This document shows, piece by piece, positions 49,053 to 59,515 of a stretch of DNA of 64,000 nucleotides. How positions within the stretch are numbered: the stretch's first letter is position 1; each line of letters opens with the position of its first letter. The notes below the pieces were generated by a model that saw nothing but the letters and a program-made list of their open reading frames with translations, searched no databases and was not told the origin of the DNA. The translations under genes and the position numbers were made by a program. This DNA comes from Bacillus sp. UNC438CL73TsuS30 (GTDB taxonomy: Bacteria; Bacillota; Bacilli; Bacillales; Cytobacillaceae). Where the stretch lies: positions 359,060 through 423,059 of the forward strand of contig NZ_KI535295.1 in NCBI RefSeq assembly GCF_000482325.1, written 5' to 3'.

Positions 49053-50288
49053 TTATCCTTGATGCCACTCACGCAGCTTTTTGTCAGATGGTAAAAGTAG
49101 TGCTGTTAGTCCAAGTAAGGGTAATATACCAATTCCAGTTACCATCGATTGTATACCTATTAGATCTGCAATATACCCAAGTCCTACCGAGCCAATGGCA
49201 CCCATTCCAAACGCAAGTCCCACCGTTAAGCCCGACATGAGTCCAATTTTTCCTGGAACAAGCTCCTGTGCATAAACAACCGTGACTGAAAAGCTCGTCA
49301 TCAAGACGAAACCAGTACATAAAAGGAAGATAAAGGCCACGCCTGATGGCACAAACGGAATCAGAATCGAGAAAGGCACTGTTGTAAGCATGGATAAAGC
49401 AATGACAGTCTTCTTACCAAACTTGTCAGCGAGCGGCCCTCCAAAAAAAGTTCCAAATGCACCTGCTACTAAAAATGCAAATAAATAAAGCTGGGATTCT
49501 TTAATTGTCATAGCATATTGCTTTATGGCAAAAAAAGCATAAAAGTTAGTCATACCCGAAATGTACCAGGATCTTGCAAAGATTAAAAGTAAAATTAGCA
49601 CGAGTGCCTTTTTAATATCCTTGGATATTCCTGTTTTTGCACCCGCGGTTGCTGTTTGTTTCTTCAACCGCGCTGTAGAAACTTTTAATCTTTGATTATA
49701 CCAACTTGCAATATAAATTAGTAAAATGACGGCAAGTGCTGCAACGATTGTAAACCAGGAAGCACCTATTTGGCCGAGCGGCACTAAAATAAGAGCGGTA
49801 ATCAGCGGGGCTAATGCCTGACCGGTATTGCCACCAACCTGGTAAATCGATTGAGCAAGTCCTCGGCGGCTACCAGCTGCCATATGAGCAACCCTTGAGC
49901 CTTCTGGATGAAATACAGCCGAACCGAGGCCGATAAAAATAACGGATAACACAATGAGACCGAAGTTTGGAGCCATCCCCAAGCCAAGTACTCCGAATAA
50001 TGTTAGAGTAAGTCCAATGGGTAACGCGAAAGGCATTGGTTTTTTATCCGTAAAAATACCGACAACAGGCTGCATGACGGATGAAACCATGTTTAAAGAA
50101 AAGGCAATGATCCCTAGTTGGGTAAAAGATAATCCCATTGATTTTTCTAAAATTGGAAACATTGCGGGCACGACGGATTGAATTGCGTCATTTAATAAAT
50201 GGCAAAGCCCGATAATAAAAAGAATTTTAAACATCGTGGACTCATTCGCTTTTGGGGCTTTAGCGTTAAGAATTGCTTGTTGGTTCAT
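49053..50288 (-). CDS. Fosmidomycin-resistance (Fsr)-like MFS transporter
   Basis: 411 residues from the ATG at 50288 behind AAGGAGA; nine upstream codons are dispensable. Twelve membrane helices. HLLNDAIQSVVPAMFPILEK is the Fsr signature in helix I, and FHPEGSRVAHMAAG is another family mark; GIFTDKKPMP and GPLADKFGKK are the MFS loop motifs. Fsr pumps export fosmidomycin, and some export other compounds. Convergent with the hemerythrin gene. Substrate unknown. Confidence 0.85.
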   Translation of the reverse strand: MNQQAILNAKAPKANESTMFKILFIIGLCHLLNDAIQSVVPAMFPILEKSMGLSFTQLGIIAFSLNMVSSVMQPVVGIFTDKKPMPFALPIGLTLTLFGVLGLGMAPNFGLIVLSVIFIGLGSAVFHPEGSRVAHMAAGSRRGLAQSIYQVGGNTGQALAPLITALILVPLGQIGASWFTIVAALAVILLIYIASWYNQRLKVSTARLKKQTATAGAKTGISKDIKKALVLILLLIFARSWYISGMTNFYAFFAIKQYAMTIKESQLYLFAFLVAGAFGTFFGGPLADKFGKKTVIALSMLTTVPFSILIPFVPSGVAFIFLLCTGFVLMTSFSVTVVYAQELVPGKIGLMSGLTVGLAFGMGAIGSVGLGYIADLIGIQSMVTGIGILPLLGLTALLLPSDKKLREWHQG

Positions 50289-50502
50289 TGTAGTCTCCTT
50301 TTTCAAATTGAACAAATTTTATCTATTCTAATCTTACAAAATTTTCATTAAAAGTAGAATAAAAAATTTCTAGTATCGAAATAATTTATTATTGCTTCTT
50401 AAGGTGGATGAAGCCCAAAACGCAACTAAGAAACGAAAGAAATGTCCTTCATCAGGCGATGAAGGACATTTTGTGCAAGAAAACGTATTCAATTGTTTTT
50501 CA

Positions 50503-52005
50503 TTATGTGTTTTTTGCAAGCGGTAAGGTTATTTCTACTTTTGTGCCTTTTCCTGCAGCACTCAAAATCTGTATTTTTCCGCCAAAGGATTGGATAATCC
50601 TCTTACAGACAACCAAACCAAGTCCAGTTCCGGTCTTTTTTGATGTATAAAAGGGCAGAAAGATTTTATCCAATTCCTCCTTACTCATTCCTTTGCCATT
50701 ATCAATGATTTCCAGTTGGCAAAACTGTGAATTCTTTTGAAGAATTATTTCTAATTTTCCCGAACCTTCTATAGATTCAAACGAATTTTTCGCAATATTT
50801 AACACAACCTGTTTGATTTGGTCTTTAACACATTGAACGATTACCGGGTTCGAAGGAATGTTCCAAGTACAATCTACATTGCATAAATTTCCCTCCGAAA
50901 TAATCAACGGTTTCAGTTCTTGCAATGTTTCAACAATATTAACATTATTAGTTAACTGTGCAGTCGGTTTCCCTAGAATTAGAAACTCGCTGACAATCTC
51001 ATTGATACGGTTTAACTCTGAGTCAATCACTTCAAAATAATATTGGTCTTCTGGCGCAGTATATTTTTCACTCAAAAGCTGCATAAGTCCCTTCACACCC
51101 GTTAGTGGATTACGGATTTCGTGGGCAGTACTTGCAGCTAAAGTCCCCACTAGTTCCAATTTTTGTACTTCATTTTGTTTCCGTTCTTTAACCGTGTGCT
51201 TTCTTAATAGAATGTATTCAATAAGTAAAAATAGCACATGTGTGATAACTAGGATGATAAAAAGTGCTTCACTGAATTCTTCCGCAATCTCTTTTATATT
51301 TCGATTTGCAATTTTTACCTTGATATTCCAAGGCAAACGGTCCATTGGCAAGCGAATCCAATTATTTTCATCATTTATTGTTGAATCCTTGACATTTAGT
51401 TTTACGATTGGTTTGTTATCATCGTTTACTACAACCAGTTTGGATTTTGGTGTAAGAACCTTCATGAGGTTTTGCATATAATCAATCCGTAAGTGGGCAA
51501 CAAGTATAGCCAATACGTGATGGTTTTCGTCTAATACAGGTGTGGCTAATCCTAATATTCGCTGATTATTTTGGGTTATTTCTTGATGATTGGAGATAAT
51601 CGTATCCTTTGTCTTAATCACATCTTGGATATATTTTTGCCGGGAAAACTCCACTCTGTATTTTGGTAATTCCGAACCTGTGAGCACTTTTCCATTTTTA
51701 TCAAGAAGATACAAGCCTCCATACCGTAGATCCTTATCGTGAATTTCCTTCAGTAAGGGCTCCACTTTTTCGGGAGAAGACAAATTTCCTTTAACAGAAA
51801 GAGAAAGAATCTCTAAACTTGTGGTTGTCTCGCCAATAAACTGATCCCAGCTTTTCTGGTAAATGGATGCAACCCAGCGTGCCTGATCTTTTCTTTCTTG
51901 ATTGTGTTCTTTTAGAATGCTAGATAAATAATATGAGCCTATAATAATAACAGGAAGAACGACTATAATTAGATATAAATAAAAGTTGCTCTTGAAATTT
52001 TTCAT
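50503..52005 (-). CDS. kinD: KinD-like sensor histidine kinase with extracellular CACHE domain
   Basis: 500 residues; KinD of B. subtilis has 506. Transmembrane spans at about 9-29 and 243-265 enclose a CACHE-type sensor (LRYGGLYLLDKNGKVL, RILGLATPVLDENHHVLAIL). The HisKA domain has TAHEIRNPLTGVKGL and the HATPase has IAKNSFESI, DNGKGM and GTGLGLVVCKR. KinD phosphorylates Spo0F to trigger sporulation or matrix formation. Its neighbour is an MhqR-type gene, as in B. subtilis, which supports the assignment. Confidence 0.8.
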   Translation of the reverse strand: MKNFKSNFYLYLIIVVLPVIIIGSYYLSSILKEHNQERKDQARWVASIYQKSWDQFIGETTTSLEILSLSVKGNLSSPEKVEPLLKEIHDKDLRYGGLYLLDKNGKVLTGSELPKYRVEFSRQKYIQDVIKTKDTIISNHQEITQNNQRILGLATPVLDENHHVLAILVAHLRIDYMQNLMKVLTPKSKLVVVNDDNKPIVKLNVKDSTINDENNWIRLPMDRLPWNIKVKIANRNIKEIAEEFSEALFIILVITHVLFLLIEYILLRKHTVKERKQNEVQKLELVGTLAASTAHEIRNPLTGVKGLMQLLSEKYTAPEDQYYFEVIDSELNRINEIVSEFLILGKPTAQLTNNVNIVETLQELKPLIISEGNLCNVDCTWNIPSNPVIVQCVKDQIKQVVLNIAKNSFESIEGSGKLEIILQKNSQFCQLEIIDNGKGMSKEELDKIFLPFYTSKKTGTGLGLVVCKRIIQSFGGKIQILSAAGKGTKVEITLPLAKNT

Positions 52006-52249
52006 GTTAGTACCTCAAACATCGATAAGTTGACCTAAATCATTATATCATCAGTTCTAGTTTTTGAGAAAATATTCCTGCAATAAAAAAAATAGGCAGC
52101 TTAATTTTTGAATGGGGCACGTATCATGTGGTTCGCTTCATAGGTTAAATTGACATATTTTAAAAAGTTTTTTATAATAATTTTGAAATCAAGATAATTT
52201 TAAAGTTTAGGATTTACAGTTTTTAAAAAATAAAGAGGATGAAATTTAT

Positions 52250-52690
52250 ATGGAAAATGAAGCTATTTCTCAATCTTTAAAGCTGTTTATTGTCCTTTCA
52301 AGAGCGTATAAGGCAATTAATGAGCATGTAAATAAAGGAATTCAAGCGAGTGGGCTTAATCCGACGGAATTTGCAGTCCTTGAACTTTTATATCACAAAG
52401 GTGATCAGCCAATGCAGCAAATTGGCGGTAAAATTCTTCTCGCCAGCGGCAGTATTACCTATGTAGTTGATAAACTAGAACAAAAAAGATTATTAAAACG
52501 AATTGCTTGTCCAAAAGATAGAAGAGTTACCTATGCCCAAATTACCGATGATGGAAAAAACTTTATTGAAGGGATTTTCCCCGAACACGCTGAAAGTATT
52601 CACAAATTAATGTCAAGTCTAACTGTGGACGAAAAGTCGGAAGCCATTGAATTATTGAAAAAACTCGGCTTACCTGCAGGGAAATTTTAA
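52250..52690 (+). CDS. mhqR: MarR-family regulator, MhqR-like
   Basis: 146 residues (MhqR: 145). A MarR-type winged HTH at about 30-115 includes LNPTEFAVLELLYHKGDQPM, GGKILLASGSITYVVDKLEQ and PKDRRVTYAQIT. In B. subtilis MhqR represses genes for catechol and quinone stress. Adjacency to a kinD-like gene as in B. subtilis supports the name, but an orthology test is needed; a MhqR operator was not seen upstream. ATG follows AGAGGATG. Confidence 0.7.
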   Translation: MENEAISQSLKLFIVLSRAYKAINEHVNKGIQASGLNPTEFAVLELLYHKGDQPMQQIGGKILLASGSITYVVDKLEQKRLLKRIACPKDRRVTYAQITDDGKNFIEGIFPEHAESIHKLMSSLTVDEKSEAIELLKKLGLPAGKF

Positions 52691-52786
52691 TGCGGCCTAT
52701 TGGTCGTATTTTTTTTTAACAGGAATATTAATGAGTAGTGTCGAAAACAACAAGAAGGTTAATATAAAGATAAAGGGGTTGTTAAA

Positions 52787-54481
52787 ATGAGCTTTGAAAG
52801 CTATACATATCAACGGCCAAACTTAGATGAAATGAAAAAAAACTTTCAAATAGCGATTGACCGTTTTAAAAGTGCATCATCAATTGAAGAGCAATCAGCA
52901 GCCATGGATGATGTCAATAAACTAAGAAATGATCTTGGAACGATGTTCAACCTTTGTTATATTCGTCACTCGGTTGATACAAACGATGAATTTTATAAGG
53001 AAGAACAAGATTACATGGATGAAATTCAGCCTGAAATTGAGGGATTGGTGAATCAATATTACCAAGCACTTGTCGACTCTAAGTTTCGCACCGAATTAGA
53101 GAGAAAATGGGGGAAACAGCTTTTTGCACTTGCTGAGGGACAACTGAAAACCTTTAAACCGGAAATTGTTCCTTTATTGCAAAAAGAAAATCGCCTTTCC
53201 ACCGAATATACAAAACTTCTTGCTTCAGCCAAGATTGACTTTGAAGGTGAGGAGAGAACCCTTGCCCAATTAGAGCCGTTTACACAGGCAACCGATCGAG
53301 AGATGAGAAAACGGGCTAGCGTGGCAAAATTTAATTTCTTTGCCGAGAATGAGGCTGAACTGGACCGCATTTATGATGATCTTGTTAAAGTGAGAACAGA
53401 GATTGCCCAAAAACTAGGTTATAAAAATTTCGTTGAGCTTGGTTACTACCGGATGATGAGAACAGATTATAATGCCGAAATGGTTGCAAAATTCCGTGCT
53501 CAAGTAAAGGATTTCATTGTCCCGATTGCTACAAAACTAAAAACAAGGCAGGCAGAGCGAATTGGCCTTGACCATTTAAAATATTATGATGAGGGATTTG
53601 TCTTTAAGACAGGAAATGCCATCCCAAAAGGGAGCCCGGAATGGATTATAGATAATGGTCAAAAGATGTATGAGGATCTTTCGGTCGAAACTGGTGCCTT
53701 TTTCAAATTCATGCGGGAAAATAATTTGATGGACCTTGTAGCGAAAAAAGGGAAAGCAGGCGGTGGTTATTGTACGTTTATTGAAAATTTTAAAGCGCCG
53801 TTTATTTTTTCAAACTTTAACGGCACCTCCGGTGATATTGATGTTTTGACACATGAAGCCGGTCATGCCTTCCAAGTTTATTCGAGCCGACATTTTGAAA
53901 TTCCTGAATATTACTGGCCAACCTATGAAGCAGCTGAAATTCATTCAATGAGTATGGAATTTTTCACATGGCCGTGGATGGATTTGTTCTTTAAAGAAGA
54001 TACCGAGAAATATCAATTTGCCCATTTAAGTGATGCTCTTTTATTCTTACCTTATGGTGTATCTGTTGATGAATTCCAGCATTGGGTATATGAAAATCCA
54101 GAAGCATCACCAAAAGAACGGAAGCATAAATGGCGAGAGATTGAAAAGAATTACCTGCCGCATAAGGATTATGATGGAAATCAGTATTTAGAAAATGGCG
54201 GCTTTTGGCAGCGTCAAGGGCATATATATAACTCACCTTTTTATTATATTGATTATACACTTGCACAAATTTGTGCCTTCCAGTTCTGGAAAGGCTCTAG
54301 AGAGAATCAAGAAGAGGCTTGGAGAGATTATGTGAACCTTTGTAAGCTTGGCGGGAGCATGTCCTTTACCAAGCTTGTTGAAGCCGCTAATTTAATTTCA
54401 CCATTTCAAGATGGATGCGTCGAATCGGTGATTGGTGAAATCGAAAAATGGTTGAATTCTGTTGATGATAAAAATTTGTAA
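52787..54481 (+). CDS. M3-family oligoendopeptidase
   Basis: 564 residues with no signal peptide. The zinc site HEAGH starts at about H356 (THEAGHAFQVYSS), with the third ligand E in YEAAEIHSMSMEFF about 26 residues later. It belongs to the M3 thimet/PepF-like group, shorter than PepF (about 600), and degrades cytosolic oligopeptides. ATG follows AAAGGGGTTG. Ends at a bidirectional terminator. Confidence 0.88.
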   Translation: MSFESYTYQRPNLDEMKKNFQIAIDRFKSASSIEEQSAAMDDVNKLRNDLGTMFNLCYIRHSVDTNDEFYKEEQDYMDEIQPEIEGLVNQYYQALVDSKFRTELERKWGKQLFALAEGQLKTFKPEIVPLLQKENRLSTEYTKLLASAKIDFEGEERTLAQLEPFTQATDREMRKRASVAKFNFFAENEAELDRIYDDLVKVRTEIAQKLGYKNFVELGYYRMMRTDYNAEMVAKFRAQVKDFIVPIATKLKTRQAERIGLDHLKYYDEGFVFKTGNAIPKGSPEWIIDNGQKMYEDLSVETGAFFKFMRENNLMDLVAKKGKAGGGYCTFIENFKAPFIFSNFNGTSGDIDVLTHEAGHAFQVYSSRHFEIPEYYWPTYEAAEIHSMSMEFFTWPWMDLFFKEDTEKYQFAHLSDALLFLPYGVSVDEFQHWVYENPEASPKERKHKWREIEKNYLPHKDYDGNQYLENGGFWQRQGHIYNSPFYYIDYTLAQICAFQFWKGSRENQEEAWRDYVNLCKLGGSMSFTKLVEAANLISPFQDGCVESVIGEIEKWLNSVDDKNL

Positions 54482-54485
54482 AAAG

Positions 54486-54527
54486 AAAGCGAAGCCTGAT
54501 ATATTTATAGGCTTCGCTTTTGTTTTT
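54486..54527. terminator. Bidirectional terminator between the peptidase gene and clpE
   Basis: AAAGCGAAGCCT and AGGCTTCGCTTT pair around an 11-base loop, with T runs. Confidence 0.85.
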
Positions 54528-54530
54528 TAA

Positions 54531-56690
54531 TTATTGAACTGTTACTGTTTCCGCCAATACTTCGATTTCACCTTCGTGAATGACGGCTTCAACCTTTTTA
54601 GCATCCGGTTGATCTAGAATAAAGTCAGCCATTTTATCTTCAAGCTGTTCTTGAATAACCCGACGTAATGGGCGGGCACCGAAGGCAGGGTGAAACCCTA
54701 GTTCAGCAAGTTTTTCTTTTACTTCAGGTGTTATTGATAATTCAATATTTTGTTCTGTTAACGTTTCTTTTAATTCAGTAAGCATTAAATCAACAATTTT
54801 GAGAATATCTTCCTTCTCAAGTGTGTTAAACTCAATAATACTGTCAAAACGGTTTAAAAATTCCGGTTTAAAGAAGCTTCCTAAAGAATCCAAGATGGAT
54901 GCTTCCTCAATCGCCTCACTTGTTCCAAAACCAACATGAATTGGCTTATAGCCAATACCGGCGTTACTTGTCATGATAATGACCGTTTCTTTGAAACTTA
55001 CCGTTCTTCCTTGGCTGTCAGTGAGACGACCATCTTCAAGGATTTGCAGAAACATATGCTGTACATCAGGATGTGCTTTTTCAATCTCATCCAATAAAAT
55101 AATGCTGTAAGGGTTTCGACGTACTTTTTCAGTTAATTGACCAGCATCATCATGACCCACGTATCCTGGAGGTGAACCGATTAATTTTGAAACACTGTGT
55201 TTTTCCATATATTCGCTCATATCCAGACGAATCATTGAATCCTTTGAACCAAATAGTTCTTCAGCAAGTGTTTTTGTTAATTCAGTTTTACCCACCCCGG
55301 TAGGTCCTACGAAAAGGAAGGAACCAATTGGGCGCTGTTTTGATTTTAAGCCAGCACGGCTTCTTCTAATTGCTTTCGCAACCTTTTCCACTGCTTTTTT
55401 CTGTCCAATTACTTTAGATTCTAGATGTTCTTCAAGATGCTTCATTTTAAGCTGCTCATCTTCTTGAAGTTTGCCTACAGGGATACCTGTTTTTTTCTCA
55501 ATGATTTCTTGGATATGTGCAGCTTCAACAGTTGGTCTTTCGCTATTACTAGCTTGGTTTAACGCTTTTTCCAGCTTGGTTTCCTCGTCTCGAAGCGTTG
55601 CTGCTGCCTCATAATTTTCTTTTTTTAATGCAGCTTCTTTTTCAGTTTGAATTTCCTTTAAGCGGTTTTCAAGTTGCTCTGTACTCTTATAATCCGAATT
55701 AAGATTCAATTTAGAACCCGCTTCATCAAGCAAGTCAATCGCCTTGTCTGGTAAGAAACGGTCTTGGATATATCGGTGTGATAATTGCACGCATGCTTGA
55801 ATTGCTTCATCTGAATAGGTAACTTCATGATAGTCTTCATATTTCTTTTGAATACCTGTTAAAATCTTGGTGGCTGCTTCTGGTGATGGTTCTTGAACAT
55901 GAACTGGCTGGAAGCGGCGCTCAAGGGCAGAGTCTTTTTCAATTTGACGGTATTCCTTTAAAGTGGTTGCACCAACAACCTGTATTTCACCACGTGCAAG
56001 TGCAGGTTTTAAGATATTTCCTGCATCCATAGAACCTTCTGCAGAACCAGCTCCAACAAGTAGATGGATTTCGTCAATAAACAGGATAATATTCTTCCGT
56101 TCTTGTAACTCCGAAATCAATTGCTTGATTCTCTCTTCAAATTGGCCACGAATTCCTGTGTTTGCAACTAATGAAGCAACGTCAAGCAAATAAACTTCTT
56201 TATTTTTTAATTTACCCGGTACTAGTCCTTCGGCAATATTTAGAGCTATGCCCTCAGCGATGGCTGTTTTACCGACACCAGGTTCACCAATTAAGACTGG
56301 ATTATTTTTATTACGTCTATTTAAAATTTCAATTACACGCTCAATTTCTTCATCACGGCCGATGACTGGGTCAATAAGGCCTGCTTTTGCCATTTGCGTT
56401 AAATTACGTCCAAATTGGTCAATAAAACCGCCGCCATTAGAAAGACGTTTTTCATTTTGCATGTTAGGTTGACCATTCATTTGTTTATTTTCCATTGAAT
56501 TTTTTGAGAAAAAAAGATCTTCAAATGGAAATCCTGAAAAAGCATTCATCGTTGGCCCGATTCCTGCCCCAATTGTATTTTTTTCTTTTGAATAGCACTC
56601 ATGACAAAGTTTCATTTCTTTTCGCTGTCCATTTATGACGATGTTAAATTGAACAGTTGCATGGTTTTCTTTACACATTTGACATAGCAT
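54531..56690 (-). CDS. clpE: ATP-dependent Clp protease ATP-binding subunit ClpE
   Basis: 719 residues. The N-terminal zinc finger CQMCKEN and LCHEC (about 3-31) is unique to ClpE. Two AAA+ modules have GEPGVGKT (about 138) and GPTGVGKT (about 448), with a UVR-like coiled middle region. ClpE unfolds substrates for ClpP under heat and disulfide stress. Two CtsR operators overlap its promoter. It lies in the same order with ykvI as in B. subtilis. Confidence 0.95.
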   Translation of the reverse strand: MLCQMCKENHATVQFNIVINGQRKEMKLCHECYSKEKNTIGAGIGPTMNAFSGFPFEDLFFSKNSMENKQMNGQPNMQNEKRLSNGGGFIDQFGRNLTQMAKAGLIDPVIGRDEEIERVIEILNRRNKNNPVLIGEPGVGKTAIAEGIALNIAEGLVPGKLKNKEVYLLDVASLVANTGIRGQFEERIKQLISELQERKNIILFIDEIHLLVGAGSAEGSMDAGNILKPALARGEIQVVGATTLKEYRQIEKDSALERRFQPVHVQEPSPEAATKILTGIQKKYEDYHEVTYSDEAIQACVQLSHRYIQDRFLPDKAIDLLDEAGSKLNLNSDYKSTEQLENRLKEIQTEKEAALKKENYEAAATLRDEETKLEKALNQASNSERPTVEAAHIQEIIEKKTGIPVGKLQEDEQLKMKHLEEHLESKVIGQKKAVEKVAKAIRRSRAGLKSKQRPIGSFLFVGPTGVGKTELTKTLAEELFGSKDSMIRLDMSEYMEKHSVSKLIGSPPGYVGHDDAGQLTEKVRRNPYSIILLDEIEKAHPDVQHMFLQILEDGRLTDSQGRTVSFKETVIIMTSNAGIGYKPIHVGFGTSEAIEEASILDSLGSFFKPEFLNRFDSIIEFNTLEKEDILKIVDLMLTELKETLTEQNIELSITPEVKEKLAELGFHPAFGARPLRRVIQEQLEDKMADFILDQPDAKKVEAVIHEGEIEVLAETVTVQ

Positions 56691-56724
56691 ATTAAAAACC
56701 TCCTATAAATACATGAATATCGTG

Positions 56725-56786
56725 TTTGACTTTGACTAACTTTGACCTTATACCCGTAGTATACTCTGACCTTTTTTGACTTTCAA
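56725..56786 (-). promoter_or_regulatory. clpE promoter with two CtsR operators
   Basis: On the minus strand TTGAAA (56786-56781) and TATACT (56763-56758) are 17 bases apart. GGTCAAAGTTAGTCAAA (56747-56731) is a complete CtsR box just downstream of the -10, with another TTTGAC half-site at 56725, and AGTCAAAAAAGGTCAGA (56781-56765) covers the spacer with one mismatch. So CtsR can block the promoter from both sides. Confidence 0.85.
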
Positions 56787-56880
56787 GGGGTTTGTTTATG
56801 GTAATTATTTCTTAAATATTAAAGTTAGCTCGTCTTTGTTTGTCCATCGCCTCATATAGTTAAATAGAGGGGGAGATGAT

Positions 56881-57927
56881 GTGAAGAAAAATTGGACAGC
56901 AGCTTTTCAGATTGCAGCAGTCTACGTCGGGACGGTCGTAGGAGCTGGTTTTGCCACAGGAAGAGAGATCGTTGAATTTTTTTCGCGTTTTGGCTTCTTT
57001 GGCTTAATAAGTATTTTAATGAGCGGCTACCTCCTTGTTGTTTTAGGTTCCAAATTAATGAGAATAGCGGCTCATATAAATGCAAAATCCTATCAGGAGT
57101 TAAATGAATATTTATTTGGGAAGTGGGCAGGCAAAGGCATTAATATCATTATGCTTGTGATGCTTCTTGGTGTAAGTGCCGTGATGCTCGCAGGGGCAGG
57201 GGCAGTATTTGAAGAACAATTGGGCCTTTCGAAAAACTTCGGAGTCCTATTAACCATATTTCTTTCTTTTATTGTCATGATGACTGGTACAAAAGGGCTT
57301 TTTGCAGTAAATTCTTTTGTGGTACCATTAATGATTTGTTTTAGTTTATTGTTAATGGGCTTTTCTGTAAAATTGCCTCATTTCATGGATCAATTTTTAT
57401 TTATTCCACATGTTGATGATGGCTGGAAAAGCGTGGTGGCTCCCTTTTCTTATACTGCGCTAAATTTAGCCTTAGCACAGGCAGTTTTAGTACCAATTGC
57501 CACAGAAATAAAGGATGATTGGACAATTAAGTGGGGAGGAATACTAGGAGGGGCTGCTTTGACCCTTATTCTACTCTCAAGTCATTTTACTTTAATCATG
57601 CTCCCAAATCTTGAGAATTATGAAATTCCTATGGCCATAATTATGAAACAAATTGCTCCATTTTTTTATTGGATTTTTGTGATGGTCATTTATGGGGAAA
57701 TTTTTACTTCGGTAATCGGAAACGTATTCGGTTTAGATCGGCAGCTTAAGCAATATGTATCGGTTTCGACCATCACCTCTATTTCAGGGATCTTTGCCAT
57801 TTCCTATGTAATTAGTCTCATAAATTATGGGAAATTACTGTCGTACCTCTATCCGTTGTTCGGATACATAAGCCTGATATTTTTCATCTTGTTATGGATG
57901 AAGCAGTTGCCCAATAGAATCAAGTAA
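56881..57927 (+). CDS. ykvI: YkvI-type integral membrane protein
   Basis: 348 residues with about ten membrane helices. FQIAAVYVGTVVGAGFATGR near the start is the characteristic motif of the YkvI/branched-chain transporter-like family, distantly related to APC transporters. Function unknown. Start GTG at 56881 after GAGGGGGAG. It diverges from clpE exactly as in B. subtilis. Confidence 0.85.
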   Translation: MKKNWTAAFQIAAVYVGTVVGAGFATGREIVEFFSRFGFFGLISILMSGYLLVVLGSKLMRIAAHINAKSYQELNEYLFGKWAGKGINIIMLVMLLGVSAVMLAGAGAVFEEQLGLSKNFGVLLTIFLSFIVMMTGTKGLFAVNSFVVPLMICFSLLLMGFSVKLPHFMDQFLFIPHVDDGWKSVVAPFSYTALNLALAQAVLVPIATEIKDDWTIKWGGILGGAALTLILLSSHFTLIMLPNLENYEIPMAIIMKQIAPFFYWIFVMVIYGEIFTSVIGNVFGLDRQLKQYVSVSTITSISGIFAISYVISLINYGKLLSYLYPLFGYISLIFFILLWMKQLPNRIK

Positions 57928-58036
57928 ATAGGGACTTATTTCTTTGAATGGAAATGATTTGCTCAATTTTCATTCTTTTACCTATGATAAGGAAAAGGGT
58001 TTTTGAAAAAGATAGTAGGTGAAAGGAGTGAATGGT

Positions 58037-58156
58037 ATGAGCAAATCACAGAGACAGCATGAAAGGGAATGGACTGTTCGAAAACAAGATCAAAATCCGC
58101 ATGGTAAAGTGAAATCCCTTAAACAAATTTCAAACGAAATAGGAAAACAGCCTTAA
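58037..58156 (+). CDS. Small basic hydrophilic protein, 39 residues
   Basis: ATG at 58037 follows AAAGGAGTG. MSKSQRQHEREWTVRKQDQN then PHGKVKSLKQISNEIGKQP. No family known; composition suggests a minor spore or nucleic-acid-binding protein. The good ribosome site and following terminator support it. Confidence 0.55.
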   Translation: MSKSQRQHEREWTVRKQDQNPHGKVKSLKQISNEIGKQP

Positions 58157-58198
58157 AATTAAGATGGAGTGGGTCTTGTTTAAGCAATTATACAGAGG

Positions 58199-58225
58199 AA
58201 AAAGGCAGCCGATGGCTGCCTTTTT
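58199..58225. terminator. Bidirectional terminator before ykvS
   Basis: AAAAAGGCAGCC and GGCTGCCTTTTT pair perfectly around GAT. Confidence 0.85.
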
Positions 58226-58241
58226 AATGGTTCAAAACAAA

Positions 58242-58430
58242 TTAATAAGCGCTTTCTTTTACAATCTTATAGTTTTTATGATTTACAACCGTACGCTGGT
58301 CCAATTCTAAATCACGGTAATTGTCCATGTATGTTAGATCGACTATTACAGAATTTTCATTTACCTTTTCCACTATTCCCTGTAACCCACCACGGAATTC
58401 AATGATATTTCCTATTTCTGCTATTTTCAT
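58242..58430 (-). CDS. ykvS: YkvS-type DUF2187 protein
   Basis: 62 residues of the KOW-like DUF2187 family: KIAEIGNIIEFRGGLQGIVE, KVNENSVIVDLTYM, RTVVNHKNYKIV. Small SH3-like fold, function unknown. Start ATG follows GGGGAGAG. Identity to B. subtilis YkvS is supported by family and neighbourhood. Confidence 0.75.
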   Translation of the reverse strand: MKIAEIGNIIEFRGGLQGIVEKVNENSVIVDLTYMDNYRDLELDQRTVVNHKNYKIVKESAY

Positions 58431-58682
58431 TCAGTCTCTCCCCTTTGCCATACAATCTCATCTATCCCATTTAAATAACAGTTTGCACTACTTTTCCAAT
58501 TTCGTAAAGGATTTTATTTGACAATTACGTTAATTTTGATGAAAAAATTAATTAACTATAATAGTAGATTTATTGTTAAAAAAAATTCCTACAATTGAAG
58601 GGTATTTCCTCGGAAATTTCGACAAAAAATACTCCTTATTAAAGATTTACGATAAAATACTTTGGAAAGGTGGTGCATATGG

Positions 58683-58877
58683 TTGAATGGAGATACTGTG
58701 AACGAAATATTGGAACAGTTAAAGGCCGGTACGCTTTCTGAGTATTATGTAAAGCAGGATGATTTTATGGAATTCCGGCAAATTCTTGTTAAAAGAAATG
58801 ATTTTAAACATTTCCGTGGGATTGCGCAGAGAGGTGGAGATGTCCTTTATCAATATTTGCAAGTGCCAAGAAGTTAA
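58683..58877 (+). CDS. Hypothetical 64-residue protein
   Basis: TTG at 58683 follows AAAGGTGG at nine bases; GTG at 58698 after GGAG is an alternative. The product contains EILEQLKAGTLSEYYVKQDD and FRQILVKRNDFKHFRGIAQR and ends in YQYLQVPRS. No family recognised. An out-of-frame ATG at 58679 gives a 20-residue overlapping ORF (MVEWRYCERNIGTVKGRYAF) whose ribosome site is shared, a possible uORF. It lies 49 bases before glpP. Confidence 0.5.
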   Translation: MNGDTVNEILEQLKAGTLSEYYVKQDDFMEFRQILVKRNDFKHFRGIAQRGGDVLYQYLQVPRS

Positions 58878-58928
58878 TTTAGGTACATATACAATTAGGA
58901 AAAGATTAAAAATGAAAGGAGGGCAATG

Positions 58929-59486
58929 ATGATTAACCAAAGCATATTACCAGCATCAACGAATATGAAGGAGTTTGAGCGTTTTTTAAAGAGCTCCTTT
59001 GAAATCGGCGTTTTTTTAGACATGCATATCGCTCAGTTAAAAAATATAAGTGTACTTGCAAAACAATATGGAAAAAAAATGATTTACCATGTTGATCTCA
59101 TACATGGGATAAAAAATGATGACTATGCGACTGAATATATTTGCCAGGAATATAAGCCTTTTGGATTAATTTCAACGAAATCCAGTGTGATTCTGAAGGC
59201 TAAGCAGAAGGGAGTCATTGCGGTACAGAGAATTTTCCTCCTTGACACGCATGCATTGGAAAAGAGCTATTCATTAATAGAAAAGACACGTCCTGACTTT
59301 ATTGAGGTTTTACCTGGGGCCATGCCTTGGATGATTACTGAAGTAAAGGAACGCATAGGGATTCCCATTTTTGCTGGCGGACTAATTCGGACAACAGTAG
59401 AGGTGCAAAATGCACTCAATGCAGGTGCTACAGCCATTACGACTTCAAAACGGGAGCTTTGGGATACATTTGCAGTCCAGAAATAA
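58929..59486 (+). CDS. glpP: Glycerol uptake operon antiterminator GlpP
   Basis: 185 residues (ATG 58929, about seven bases after AGGAGG; ATG 58926 also possible). TIM-barrel-like: ILPASTNMKEFERFL, VFLDMHIAQLKNISVL, KMIYHVDLIHGIKNDDYATE, GLISTKSSVILKAKQKG, FIEVLPGAMPWMITE and IFAGGLIRTTVEVQNAL. GlpP with glycerol-3-phosphate binds the glp leaders to prevent termination. Upstream of the glpFK and glpD leaders it acts on. Confidence 0.94.
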   Translation: MINQSILPASTNMKEFERFLKSSFEIGVFLDMHIAQLKNISVLAKQYGKKMIYHVDLIHGIKNDDYATEYICQEYKPFGLISTKSSVILKAKQKGVIAVQRIFLLDTHALEKSYSLIEKTRPDFIEVLPGAMPWMITEVKERIGIPIFAGGLIRTTVEVQNALNAGATAITTSKRELWDTFAVQK

Positions 59487-59515
59487 AGTTTCACTAGTTT
59501 GAAATAAAAAAAGGA

